From Auanema rhodensis (taxonomy: Eukaryota; Nematoda; Chromadorea; Rhabditida; Rhabditidae), in assembly GCA_964057225.1 (NCBI GenBank), contig OZ059894.1:4526001-4590000 (forward strand): DNA of 64,000 bases. The letters are read 5' to 3'. The translations under genes and the position numbers were made by a program. Below the pieces are notes generated by a model that searched no databases, was not told the origin of the DNA, and saw nothing but the letters and a program-made list of their open reading frames with translations. Positions 24,566 through 38,254 of this stretch are shown here, piece after piece (within the stretch, counting starts at the first letter, position 1; every line of letters begins with the position of its first letter).

Positions 24566-26982
24566 CTGCGTCAATCTGTGTTATCAGATTTGCGCTAGCT
24601 TAAAAATGCACCGAGATATCAACTGATATAAGTTCACACTTATATCCTCGATTTTCACCCTGAAGAATTAATTTTTTCGTTGAATAACATTGTCCATCGT
24701 CTTTGCCTTGAAAAATGGAATCTAAAAACATCTACTTTTTGCTAAATTATTTTGAAATTTTTCGAAAAAATTTTTGTCAAAATGTTTTTGGAAGCAATGT
24801 TGAGTGTACATGGAAACTCAACATACACTAATGCATCATTTTTCAAACGATCATAACTAATTTTTGTATTAAGCGTTCTTCAATGTAGTATAGTGCATTC
24901 GATGCGGATTTTTAAGCTGCGTCGATCTGTGTTATCAGATTTGCGCTAGCTTAAAAATGCACCGAGATATCAACTGATATAAGTTCACACTTATATCCTC
25001 GATTTTCACCCTGAAGAATTAATTTTTTCGTTGAATAACATTGTCCATCGTCTTTGCCTTGAAAAAAGGAATTTAAAAACATCTACTTTTTGCTAAATTA
25101 TTTTGAAATTTTTCGAAAAAATTTTTGTCAAAATGTTTTTGGAAGCAATGTTGAGTGTACATGGAAACTCAACATACACTAATGCATCATTTTTCAAACG
25201 ATCATAACTAATTTTTGTATCAAGCGTTTCTTAATGTAGTATAGTGCATTCGATCCGGATTTTTAAGCTGCGTCGATCTGTGTTATCAGATTTGCGCTAG
25301 CTTAAAAATGCACCGAGATATCAACTGATATAAGTTCACACTTATATCCTCGATTTTCACCCTGAAGAATTAATTTTTTCGTTGAATAACATTGTCCATC
25401 GTCTTTGCCTTGAAAAATGGAATCTAAAAACATCTACTTTTTGCTAAATTATTTTGAAATTTTTCGAAAAAATTTTTGTCAAAATGTTTTTGGAAGCAAT
25501 GTTGAGTGTACATGGAAACTCAACATACACTAATGCATCATTTTTCAAACGATCATAACTAATTTTTGTATCAAGCGTTTTTTAATGTAGTATAGTGCAT
25601 TCGATCCGGATTTTTAAGCTGCGTCGATCTGTGTTATCAGATTTGCGCTAGCTTAAAAATGCACCGAGATATCAACTGATATAAGTTCACACTTATATCC
25701 TCGATTTTCACCCTGAAGAATTAATTTTTTCGTTGAATAACATTGTCCATCGTCTTTGCCTTGAAAAAAGGAATCTAAAAACATCTACTTTTTGCTAAAT
25801 TATTTTGAAATTTTTCGAAAAAATTTTTGTCAAAATGTTTTTGGAAGCAATGTTGAGTGTACATGGAAACTCAACATACACTAATGCATCATTTTTCAAA
25901 CGATCATAACTAATTTTTGTTTTAAGCGTTTTTCAATGTAGTATAGTGCATTCGATGCGGATTTTTAAGCTGCGTCGATCTGTGTTATCAGATTTGCGCT
26001 AGCTTAAAAATGCACCGAGATATCAACTGATATAAGTTCACACTTATATCCTCGATTTTCACCCTGAAGAATTAATTTTTTCGTTGAATAACATTGTCCA
26101 TCGTCTTTGCCTTGAAAAATGGAATCTAAAAACATCTACTTTTTGCTAAATTATTTTGAAATTTTTCGAAAAAATTTTTGTCAAAATGTTTTTGGAAGCA
26201 ATGTTGAGTGTACATGGAAACTCAACATACACTAATGCATCATTTTTCAAACGATCATAACTAATTTTTGTATTAAGCGTTCTTCAATGTAGTATAGTGC
26301 ATTCGATGCGGATTTTTAAGCTGCGTCGATCTGTGTTATCAGATTTGCGCTAGCTTAAAAATGCACCGAGATATCAACTGATATAAGTTCACACTTATAT
26401 CCTCGATTTTCACCCTGGAGAATTAATTTTTTCGTTGAATAACATTGTCCATCGTCTTTGCCTTGAAAAAAGGAATCTAAAAACATCTACTTTTTGCTAA
26501 ATTATTTTGAAATTTTTCGAAAAAATTTTTGTCAAAATGTTTTTGGAAGCAATGTTGAGTGTACATGGAAACTCAACATACACTAATGCATCATTTTTCA
26601 AACGATCATAACTAATTTTTGTATCAAGCGTTTCTTAATGTAGTATAGTGCATTCGATCCGGATTTTTAAGCTGCGTCGATCTGTGTTATCAGATTTGCG
26701 CTAGCTTAAAAATGCACCGAGATATCAACTGATATAAGTTCACACTTATATCCTCGATTTTCACCCTGAAGAATTAATTTTTTCGTTGAATAACATTGTC
26801 CATCGTCTTTGCCTTGAAAAAAGGAATCTAAAAACATCTACTTTTTGCTAAATTATTTTGAAATTTTTCAAAAAAATTTTTGTCAAAATGTTTTTGGAAG
26901 CAATGTTGAGTGTACATGGAAACTCAACATACACTAATGCATCATTTTTCAAACGATCATAACTAATTTTTGTATTAAGCGT
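24566..26982. repeat. Long duplication, copy 2 (offset 3,159 bp)
   Basis: It repeats the marker order of 21407-23823, including the rare TGTTTTAAGCG (about 25919), CTGGAG (about 26414) and TTTTTCAAAAAA (about 26865). The final monomer switches to TATTAAGCGTTCTTCAATG, whereas copy 1 has TATCAAGCGTTTCTTAATG. A crossover or conversion edge therefore lies between about 26873 and 26977. The first monomer has a private GCGTCAATC near 24572. Confidence 0.85.
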
Positions 26983-29830
26983 TCTTCAATGTAGTATAGT
27001 GCATTCGATGCGGATTTTTAAGCTGCGTCGATCTGTGTTATCAGATTTGCGCTAGCTTAAAAATGCACCGAGATATCAACTGATATAAGTTCACACTTAT
27101 ATCCTCGATTTTCACCCTGAAGAATTAATTTTTTCGTTGAATAACATTGTCCATCGTCTTTGCCTTGAAAAAAGGAATCTAAAAACATCTACTTTTTGCT
27201 AAATTATTTTGAAATTTTTCGAAAAAATTTTTGTCAAAATGTTTTTGGAAGCAATGTTGAGTGTACATGGAAACTCAACATACACTAATGCATCATTTTT
27301 CAAACGATCATAACTAATTTTTGTATTAAGCGTTCTTCAATGTAGTATAGTGCATTCGATGCGGATTTTTAAGCTGCGTCGATCTGTGTTATCAGATTTG
27401 CGCTAGCTTAAAAATGCACCGAGATATCAACTGATATAAGTTCACACTTATATCCTCGATTTTCACCCTGAAGAATTAATTTTTTCGTTGAATAACATTG
27501 TCCATCGTCTTTGCCTTGAAAAAAGGAATTTAAAAACATCTACTTTTTGCTAAATTATTTTGAAATTTTTCGAAAAAATTTTTGTCAAAATGTTTTTGGA
27601 AGCAATGTTGAGTGTACATGGAAACTCAACATACACTAATGCATCATTTTACAAACGATCATAACTAATTTTTGTATCAAGTGTTTCTTAATGTAGTATA
27701 GTGCATTCGATCCGGATTTTTAAGCTGCGTCGATCTGTGTTATCAGATTTGCGCTAGCTTAAAAATGCACCGAGATATCAACTGATATAAGTTCACACTT
27801 ATATCCTCGATTTTCACCCTGAAGAATTAATTTTTTCGTTGAATAACATTGTCCATCGTCTTTGCCTTGAAAAATGGAATCTAAAAACATCTACTTTTTG
27901 CTAAATTATTTTGAAATTTTTCGAAAAAATTTTTGTCAAAATGTTTTTGGAAGCAATGTTGAGTGTACATGGAAACTCAACATACACTAATGCATCATTT
28001 TTCAAACGATCATAACTAATTTTTGTATTAAGCGTTTCTCAATGTAGTATAATGCATTCGATGCGGATTTTTAAGCTGCGTCGATCTGTGTTATCAGATT
28101 TGCGCTAGCTTAAAAATGCACCGAGATATCAACTGATAGAAGTTCACACTTATATCCTCGATTTTCACCCTGAAGAATTAATTTTTTCGTTGAATAACAT
28201 TGTCCATCGTCTTTGCCTTGAAAAATGGAATCTAAAAACATCTACTTTTTGCTAAATTATTTTGAAATTTTTCGAAAAAATTTTTGTCAAAATGTTTTTG
28301 GAAGCAATGTTGAGTGTACATGGAAACTCAACATACACTAATGCATCATTTTTCAAACGATCATAACTAATTTTTGTATTAAGCGTTCTTCAATGTAGTA
28401 TAGTGCATTCGATGCGGATTTTTAAGCTGCGTCGATCTGTGTTATCAGATTTGCGCTAGCTTAAAAATGCACCGAGATATCAACTGATATAAGTTCACAC
28501 TTATATCCTCGATTTTCACCCTGAAGAATTAATTTTTTCGTTGAATAACATTGTCCATCGTCTTTGCCTTGAAAAAAGAAATCTAAAAACATCTACTTTT
28601 TGCTAAATTATTTTGAAATTTTTCGAAAAAATTTTTGTCAAAATGTTTTTGGAAGCAATGTTGAGTGTACATGGAAACTCAACATACACTAATGCATCAT
28701 TTTTCAAACGATCATAACTAATTTTTGTATCAAGCGTTTCTTAATGTAGTATAGTGCATTCGATCCGGATTTTTAAGCTGCGTCCATCTGTGTTATCAGA
28801 TTTGCGCTAGCTTAAAAATGCACCGAGATATCAACTGATATAAGTTCACACTTATATCCTCGATTTTCACCCTGAAGAATTAATTTTTTCGTTGAATAAC
28901 ATTGTCCATCGTCTTTGCCTTGAAAAAAGGAATCTAAAAACATCTACTTTTTGCTAAATTATTTTGAAATTTTTCAAAAAAATTTTTGTCAAAATGTTTT
29001 TGGAAGCAATGTTGAGTGTACATGGAAACTCAACATACACTAATGCATCATTTTTCAAACGATCATAACTAATTTTTGTATTAAGCGTTCTTCAATGTAG
29101 TATAGTGCATTCGATGCGGATTTTTAAGCTGCGTCGATCTGTGTTATCAGATTTGCGCTAGCTTAAAAATGCACCGAGATATCAACTGATATAAGTTCAC
29201 ACTTATATCCTCGATTTTCACCCTGAAGAATTAATTTTTTCGTTGAATAACATTGTCCATCGTCTTTGCCTTGAAAAAAGAAATCTAAAAACATCTACTT
29301 TTTGCTAAATTATTTTGAAATTTTTCGAAAAAATTTTTGTCAAAATGTTTTTGGAAGCAATGTTGAGTGTACATGGAAACTCAACATACACTAATGCATC
29401 ATTTTTCAAACGATCATAACTAATTTTTGTATTAAGCGTTCTTCAATGTAGTATAGTGCATTCGATGCGGATTTTTAAGCTGCGTCGATCTGTGTTATCA
29501 GATTTGCGCTAGCTTAAAAATGCACCGAGATATCAACTGATATAAGTTCACACTTATATCCTCGATTTTCACCCTGAAGAATTAATTTTTTCGTTGAATA
29601 ACATTGTCCATCGTCTTTGCCTTGAAAAAAGGAATTTAAAAACATCTACTTTTTGCTAAATTATTTTGAAATTTTTCGAAAAAATTTTTGTCAAAATGTT
29701 TTTGGAAGCAATGTTGAGTGTACATGGAAACTCAACATACACTAATGCATCATTTTTCAAACGATCATAACTAATTTTTGTATCAAGCGTTTCTTAATGT
29801 AGTATAGTGCATTCGATCCGGATTTTTAAG

Positions 29831-31234
29831 CTGCGTCGATCTGTGTTATCAGATTTGCGCTAGCTTAAAAATGCACCGAGATATCAACTGATATAAGTTC
29901 ACACTTATATCCTCGATTTTCACCCTGAAGAATTAATTTTTTCGTTGAATAACATTGTCCATCGTTTTTGCCTTGAAAAATGGAATCTAAAAACATCTAC
30001 TTTTTGCTAAATTATTTTGAAATTTTTCGAAAAAATTTTTGTCAAAATGTTTTTGGAAGCAATGTTGAGTGTACATGGAAACTCAACATACACTAATGCA
30101 TCATTTTTCAAACGATCATAACTAATTTTTGTATTAAGCGTTTCTCAATGTAGTATAATGCATTCGATGCGGATTTTTAAGCTGCGTCGATCTGTGTTAT
30201 CAGATTTGCGCTAGCTTGAAAATGCACCGAGATATCAACTGATAGAAGTTCACACTTATATCCTCGATTTTCACCCTGAAGAATTAATTTTTTCGTTGAA
30301 TAACATTGTCCATCGTCTTTGCCTTGAAAAATGGAATCTAAAAACATCTACTTTTTGCTAAATTATTTTGAAATTTTTCGAAAAAATTTTTGTCAAAATG
30401 TTTTTGGAAGCAATGTTGAGTGTACATGGAAACTCAACATACACTAATGCATCATTTTTCAAACGATCATAACTAATTTTTGTATTAAGCGTTCTTCAAT
30501 GTAGTATAGTGCATTCGATGCGGATTTTTAAGCGGCGTCGATCTGTGTTATCAGATTTGCGCTAGCTTAAAAATGCACCGAGATATCAACTGATATAAGT
30601 TCACACTTATATCCTCGATTTTCACCCTGAAGAATTAACTTTTTCGTTGAATAACATTGTCCATCGTCTTTGCCTTGAAAAAAGAAATCTAAAAACATCT
30701 ACTTTTTGCTAAATTATTTTGAAATTTTTCGAAAAAATTTTTGTCAAAATGTTTTTGGAAGCAATGTTGAGTGTACATGGAAACTCAACATACACTAATG
30801 CATCATTTTTCAAACGATCATAACTAATTTTTGTATCAAGCGTTTCTTAATGTAGTATAGTGCATTCGATCCGGATTTTTAAGCTGCGTCCATCTGTGTT
30901 ATCAGATTTGCGCTAGCTTAAAAATGCACCGAGATATCAACTGATATAAGTTCACACTTATATCCTCGATTTTCACCCTGAAGAATTAATTTTTTCGTTG
31001 AATAACATTGTCCATCGTCTTTGCCTTGAAAAATGGAATCTAAAAACATCTACTTTTTGCTAAATTATTTTGAAATTTTTCGAAAAAATTTTTGTCAAAA
31101 TGTTTTTGGAAGCAATGTTGAGTGTACATGGAAACTCAACATACACTAATGCATCATTTTTCAAACGATCATAACTTATTTTTGTAACAAGCGTTTCTCA
31201 ATGTAGTATAGTGCATTCGATGCGGATTTTTAAG
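29831..31234. repeat. 4-monomer chain, copy 1 (repeats 4,212 bp away)
   Basis: In order the monomers are: AAATGG with TATAATGC; GATAGAAG with GTTCTTC; AAAGAAATC with GATCCGG; CTGCGTCCATC with GTAACAAG. This copy has private changes CGTTTTTGCC (about 29965), GCTTGAAAATG (about 30216) and TTAACTTTTT (about 30637). Confidence 0.8.
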
Positions 31235-34042
31235 CTGCGTCGATCTGTGTTATCAGATTTGCGCTAGCTTAAAAATGCACCGAGATATCAACTGATATAA
31301 GTTCACACTTATATCCTCGATTTTCACCCTGAAGAATTAATTTTTTCGTTGAATAACATTGTCCATCGTCTTTGCCTTGAAAAAAGGAATCTAAAAACAT
31401 CTACTTTTTGCTAAATTATTTTGAAATTTTTCGAAAAAATTTTTGTCAAAATGTTTTTGGAAGCAATGTTGAGTGTACATGGAAACTCAACATACACTAA
31501 TGCATCATTTTTCAAACGATCATAACTAATTTTTGTATCAAGCGTTTCTTAATGTAGTATAGTGCATTCGATCCGGATTTTTAAGCTGCGTCCATCTGTG
31601 TTATCAGATTTGCGCTAGCTTAAAAATGCACCGAGATATCAACTGATATAAGTTCACACTTATATCCTCGATTTTCACCCTGAAGAATTAATTTTTTCGT
31701 TGAATAACATTGTCCATCGTCTTTGCCTTGAAAAATGGAATCTAAAAACATCTACTTTTTGCTAAATTATTTTGAAATTTTTCGAAAAAATTTTTGTCAA
31801 AATGTTTTTGGAAGCAATGTTGAGTGTACATGGAAACTCAACATACACTAATGCATCATTTTTCAAACGATCATAACTTATTTTTGTAACAAGCGTTTCT
31901 CAATGTAGTATAGTGCATTCGATGCGGATTTTTAAGCTGCGTCGATCTGTGTTATCAGATTTGCGCTAGCTTAAAAATGCACCGAGATATCAACTGATAT
32001 AAGTTCACACTTATATCCTCGATTTTCACCCTGAAGAATTACTTTTTTCGTTGAATAACATTGTCCATCGTCTTTGCCTTGAAAAAAGGAATCTAAAAAC
32101 ATCTACTTTTTGCTAAATTATTTTGAAATTTTTCGAAAAAATTTTTGTCAAAATGTTTTTGGAAGCAATGTTGAGTGTACATGGAAACTCAACATACACT
32201 AATGCATCATTTTTCAAACGATCATAACTAATTTTTGTATCAAGCGTTTTTTAATGTAGTATAGTGCATTCGATCCGGATTTTTAAGCTGCGTCGATCTG
32301 TGTTATCAGATTTGCGCTAGCTTAAAAATGCACCGAGATATCAACTGATATAAGTTCACACTTATATCCTCGATTTTCACCCTGAAGAATTAATTTTTTC
32401 GTTGAATAACATTGTCCATCGTCTTTGCCTTGAAAAAAGGAATCTAAAAACATCTACTTTTTGCTAAATTATTTTGAAATTTTTCGAAAAAATTTTTGTC
32501 AAAATGTTTTTGGAAGCAATGTTTAGTGTACATGGAAACTCAACATACACTAATGCATCATTTTTCAAACGATCATAACTAATTTTTGTATCAAGCGTTT
32601 TTTAATGTAGTATAGTGCATTCGATCCGGATTTTTAAGCTGCGTCGATCTGTGTTATCAGATTTGCGCTAGCTTAAAAATGCACCGAGATATCAACTGAT
32701 ATAAGTTCACACTTATATCCTCGATTTTCACCCTGAAGAATTAATTTTTTCGTTGAATAACATTGTCCATCGTCTTTGCCTTGAAAAATGGAATCTAAAA
32801 ACATCTTCTTTTTGCTAAATTATTTTGAAATTTTTCGAAAAAATTTTTGTCAAAATGTTTTTGGAAGCAATGTTGAGTGTACATGGAAACTCAACATACA
32901 CTAATGCATCATTTTTCAAACGATCATAACTTATTTTTGTAACAAGCGTTCTTCAATGTAGTATAGTGCATTCGATGCGGATTTTTAAGCTGCGTCGATC
33001 TGTGTTATCAGATTTGCGCTAGCTTAAAAATGCACCGAGATATCAACTGATATAAGTTCACACTTATATCCTCGATTTTCACCCTGAAGAATTAATTTTT
33101 TCGTTGAATAACATTGTCCATCGTCTTTGCCTTGAAAAAAGAAATCTAAAAACATCTACTTTTTGCTAAATTATTTTGAAATTTTTCGAAAAAATTTTTG
33201 TCAAAATGTTTTTGGAAGCAATGTTGAGTGTACATGGAAACTCAACATACACTAATGCATCATTTTTCAAACGATCATAACTAATTTTTGTATCAAGCGT
33301 TTCTTAATGTAGTATAGTGCATTCGATCCGGATTTTTAAGCTGCGTCCATCTGTGTTATCAGATTTGCGCTAGCTTAAAAATGCACCGAGATATCAACTG
33401 ATATAAGTTCACACTTATATCCTCGATTTTCACCCTGAAGAATTAATTTTTTCGTTGAATAACATTGTCCATCGTCTTTGCCTTGAAAAATGGAATCTAA
33501 AAACATCTACTTTTTGCTAAATTATTTTGAAATTTTTCGAAAAAATTTTTGTCAAAATGTTTTTGGAAGCAATGTTGAGTGTACATGGAAACTCAACATA
33601 CACTAATGCATCATTTTTCAAACGATCATAACTTATTTTTGTAACAAGCGTTTCTCAATGTAGTATAGTGCATTCGATGCGGATTTTTAAGCTGCGTCGA
33701 TCTGTGTTATCAGATTTGCGCTAGCTTAAAAATGCACCGAGATATCAACTGATATAAGTTCACACTTATATCCTCGATTTTCACCCTGAAGAATTAATTT
33801 TTTCGTTGAATAACATTGTCCATCGTCTTTGCCTTGAAAAAAGGAATCTAAAAACATCTACTTTTTGCTAAATTATTTTGAAATTTTTCGAAAAAATTTT
33901 TGTCAAAATGTTTTTGGAAGCAATGTTTAGTGTACATGGAAACTCAACATACACTAATGCATCATTTTTCAAACGATCATAACTAATTTTTGTATCAAGC
34001 GTTTTTTAATGTAGTATAGTGCATTCGATCCGGATTTTTAAG

Positions 34043-35446
34043 CTGCGTCGATCTGTGTTATCAGATTTGCGCTAGCTTAAAAATGCACCGAGATATCAAC
34101 TGATATAAGTTCACACTTATATCCTTGATTTTCACCCTGAAGAATTAATTTTTTCGTTGAATAACATTGTCCATCGTCTTTGCCTTGAAAAATGGAATCT
34201 AAAAACATCTACTTTTTGCTAAATTATTTTGAAATTTTTCGAAAAAATTTTTGTCAAAATGTTTTTGGAAGCAATGTTGAGTGTACATGGAAACTCAACA
34301 TACACTAATGCATCATTTTTCAAACGATCATAACTAATTTTTGTATTAAGCGTTTCTCAATGTAGTATAATGCATTCGATGCGGATTTTTAAGCTGCGTC
34401 GATCTGTGTTATCAGATTTGCGCTAGCTTAAAAATGCACCGAGATATCAACTGATAGAAGTTCACACTTATATCCTCGATTTTCACCCTGAAGAATTAAT
34501 TTTTTCGTTGAATAACATTGTCCATCGTCTTTGCCTTGAAAAATGGAATCTAAAAACATCTACTTTTTGCTAAATTATTTTGAAATTTTTCGAAAAAATT
34601 TTTGTCAAAATGTTTTTGGAAGCAATGTTGAGTGTACATGGAAACTCAACATACACTAATGCATCATTTTTCAAACGATCATAACTAATTTTTGTATTAA
34701 GCGTTCTTCAATGTAGTATAGTGCATTCGATGCGGATTTTTAAGCTGCGTCGATCTGTGTTATCAGATTTGCGCTAGCTTAAAAATGCACCGAGATATCA
34801 ACTGATATAAGTTCACACTTATATCCTCGATTTTCACCCTGAAGAATTAATTTTTTCGTTGAATAACATTGTCCATCGTCTTTGCCTTGAAAAAAGAAAT
34901 CTAAAAACATCTACTTTTTGCTAAATTATTTTGAAATTTTTCGAAAAAATTTTTGTCAAAATGTTTTTGGAAGCAATGTTGAGTGTACATGGAAACTCAA
35001 CATACACTAATGCATCATTTTTCAAACGATCATAACTAATTTTTGTATCAAGCGTTTCTTAATGTAGTATAGTGCATTCGATCCGGATTTTTAAGCTGCG
35101 TCCATCTGTGTTATCAGATTTGCGCTAGCTTAAAAATGCACCGAGATATCAACTGATATAAGTTCACACTTATATCCTCGATTTTCACCCTGAAGAATTA
35201 ATTTTTTCGTTGAATAACATTGTCCATCGTCTTTGCCTTGAAAAATGGAATCTAAAAACATCTACTTTTTGCTAAATTATTTTGAAATTTTTCGAAAAAA
35301 TTTTTGTCAAAATGTTTTTGGAAGCAATGTTGAGTGTACATGGAAACTCAACATACACTAATGCATCATTTTTCAAACGATCATAACTTATTTTTGTAAC
35401 AAGCGTTTCTCAATGTAGTATAGTGCATTCGATGCGGATTTTTAAG
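34043..35446. repeat. 4-monomer chain, copy 2
   Basis: It has the same four monomer types in the same order as 29831-31234, exactly 12 monomers (4,212 bp) downstream. It lacks that copy's private changes and has its own CCTTGATTTT near 34123. Confidence 0.8.
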
Positions 35447-36850
35447 CTGCGTCGATCTGTGTTATCAGATTTGCGCTAGCTTAAAAATGCACCGAGATAT
35501 CAACTGATATAAGTTCACACTTATATCCTCGATTTTCACCCTGAAGAATTAATTTTTTCGTTGAATAACATTGTCCATCGTCTTTGCCTTGAAAAAAGGA
35601 ATCTAAAAACATCTACTTTTTGCTAAATTATTTTGAAATTTTTCGAAAAAATTTTTGTCAAAATGTTTTTGGAAGCAATGTTGAGTGTACATGGAAACTC
35701 AACATACACTAATGCATCATTTTTCAAACGATCATAACTAATTTTTGTATCAAGCGTTTTTTAATGTAGTATAGTGCATTCGATCCGGATTTTTAAGCTG
35801 CGTCGATCTGTGTTATCAGATTTGCGCTAGCTTAAAAATGCACCGAGATATCAACTGATATAAGTTCACACTTATATCCTCGATTTTCACCCTGAAGAAT
35901 TAATTTTTTCGTTGAATAACATTGTCCATCGTCTTTGCCTTGAAAAAAGGAATCTAAAAACATCTACTTTTTGCTAAATTATTTTGAAATTTTTCGAAAA
36001 AATTTTTGTCAAAATGTTTTTGGAAGCAATGTTTAGTGTACATGGAAACTCAACATACACTAATGCATCATTTTTCAAACGATCATAACTAATTTTTGTA
36101 TCAAGCGTTTTTTAATGTAGTATAGTGCATTCGATCCGGATTTTTAAGCTGCGTCGATCTGTGTTATCAGATTTGCGCTAGCTTAAAAATGCACCGAGAT
36201 ATCAACTGATATAAGTTCACACTTATATCCTCGATTTTCACCCTGAAGAATTAATTTTTTCGTTGAATAACATTGTCCATCGTCTTTGCCTTGAAAAATG
36301 GAATCTAAAAACATCTACTTTTTGCTAAATTATTTTGAAATTTTTCGAAAAAATTTTTGTCAAAATGTTTTTGGAAGCAATGTTGAGTGTACATGGAAAC
36401 TCAACATACACTAATGCATCATTTTTCAAACGATCATAACTTATTTTTGTAACAAGCGTTTCTCAATGTAGTATAGTGCATTCGATGCGGATTTTTAAGC
36501 TGCGTCGATCTGTGTTATCAGATTTGCGCTAGCTTAAAAATGCACCGAGATATCAACTGATATAAGTTCACACTTATATCCTCGATTTTCACCCTGAAGA
36601 ATTAATTTTTTCGTTGAATAACATTGTCCATCGTCTTTGCCTTGAAAAAAGGAATCTAAAAACATCTACTTTTTGCTAAATTATTTTGAAATTTTTCGAA
36701 AAAATTTTTGTCAAAATGTTTTTGGAAGCAATGTTGAGTGTACATGGAAACTCAACATACACTAATGCATCATTTTTCAAACGATCATAACTAATTTTTG
36801 TATTAAGCGTTCTTCAATGTAGTATAGTGCATTCGATGCGGATTTTTAAG

Positions 36851-38254
36851 CTGCGTCGATCTGTGTTATCAGATTTGCGCTAGCTTAAAAATGCACCGAG
36901 ATATCAACTGATATAAGTTCACACTTATATCCTCGATTTTCACCCTGAAGAATTAATTTTTTCGTTGAATAACATTGTCCATCGTCTTTGCCTTGAAAAA
37001 TGGAATCTAAAAACATCTACTTTTTGCTAAATTATTTTGAAATTTTTCGAAAAAATTTTTGTCAAAATGTTTTTGGAAGCAATGTTGAGTGTACATGGAA
37101 ACTCAACATACACTAATGCATCATTTTTCAAACGATCATAACTAATTTTTGTATTAAGCGTTTCTCAATGTAGTATAGTGCATTCGATGCGGATTTTTAA
37201 GCTGCGTCGATCTGTGTTATCAGATTTGCGCTAGCTTAAAAATGCACCGAGATATCAACTGATAGAAGTTCACACTTATATCCTCGATTTTCACCCTGAA
37301 GAATTAATTTTTTCGTTGAATAACATTGTCCATCGTCTTTGCCTTGAAAAATGGAATCTAAAAACATCTACTTTTTGCTAAATTATTTTGAAATTTTTCG
37401 AAAAAATTTTTGTCAAAATGTTTTTGGAAGCAATGTTGAGTGTACATGGAAACTCAACATACACTAATGCATCATTTTTCAAACGATCATAACTAATTTT
37501 TGTATTAAGCGTTCTTCAATGTAGTATAGTGCATTCGATGCGGATTTTTAAGCTGCGTCGATCTGTGTTATCAGATTTGCGCTAGCTTAAAAATGCACCG
37601 AGATATCAACTGATAGAAGTTCACACTTATATCCTCGATTTTCACCCTGAAGAATTAATTTTTTCGTTGAATAACATTGTCCATCGTCTTTGCCTTGAAA
37701 AATGGAATCTAAAAACATCTACTTTTTGCTGAATTATTTTGAAATTTTTCGAAAAAATTTTTGTCAAAATGTTTTTGGAAGCAATGTTGAGTGTACATGG
37801 AAACTCAACATACACTAATGCATCATTTTTCAAACGATCATAACTAATTTTTGTATTAAGCGTTCTTCAATGTAGTATAGTGCATTCGATGCGGATTTTT
37901 AAGCTGCGTCGATCTGTGTTATCAGATTTGCGCTAGCTTAAAAATGCACCGAGATATCAACTGATAGAAGTTCACACTTATATCCTCGATTTTCACCCTG
38001 AAGAATTAATTTTTTCGTTGAATAACATTGTCCATCGTCTTTGCCTTGAAAAATGGAATCTAAAAACATCTACTTTTTGCTAAATTATTTTGAAATTTTT
38101 CGAAAAAATTTTTGTCAAAATGTTTTTGGAAGCAATGTTGAGTGTACATGGAAACTCAACATACACTAATGCATCATTTTTCAAACGATCATAACTAATT
38201 TTTGTATTAAGCGTTCTTCAATGTAGTATAGTGCATTCGATGCGGATTTTTAAG
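36851..38254. repeat. Upstream 7-mer-spaced segment, copy 1
   Basis: Four monomers: a GTTTCTCAATG tail, then three GATAGAAG monomers with GTTCTTC tails, the middle of which has GCTGAATT. The same four occur 2,457 bp downstream. The following monomer in both copies ends TATCAAGTGTTTCTCAATG with TAATATAG, so the shared phase continues. Confidence 0.85.

Larger units (their letters stand above)
12983..27373. repeat. Array block IV: alternating-tail domain
   Basis: Monomers fall mainly into two types that alternate in short runs. One has AAATGG with the tail TATTAAGCGTTCTTCAATG and GATGCGG. The other has AAAGG, often with GGAATTT, and the tail TATCAAGCGTTTCTTAATG with GATCCGG. From 15791 to 18247 the order is one of the first type then two of the second, giving a local 3-mer period of 1,053 bp. 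Later the pattern becomes irregular and includes a duplication offset by nine monomers. Confidence 0.8.
27374..36499. repeat. Array block V: mosaic domain with AAAGAAATC, GTCCATC and GTAACAAG monomers
   Basis: Recurring neighbours here are: a monomer ending TATAATGC; then one with GATAGAAG; then one with AAAGAAATC and a GATCCGG tail; then one starting CTGCGTCCATC with the CTTATTTTTGTAACAAG tail. This chain starts at 29831 and again at 34043. Partial chains start at 27725 and 32990. GTTTAGTG monomers with CGTTTTTTAATG tails are interspersed. The pattern suggests repeated unequal exchange with varied unit lengths. Confidence 0.75.

Noticed and set aside
37642-37833. 63-codon minus-strand reading frames (also at 40099, 46066, 47821, 55545, 57300 and 59406)
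   Set aside because: They occur only in monomers where GCTAAATT is GCTGAATT, which on the minus strand turns a TAG stop into CAG. All other monomers have the stop. The frame lies wholly inside the satellite, has no recognisable domain, and is explained by one substitution copied by array duplication.
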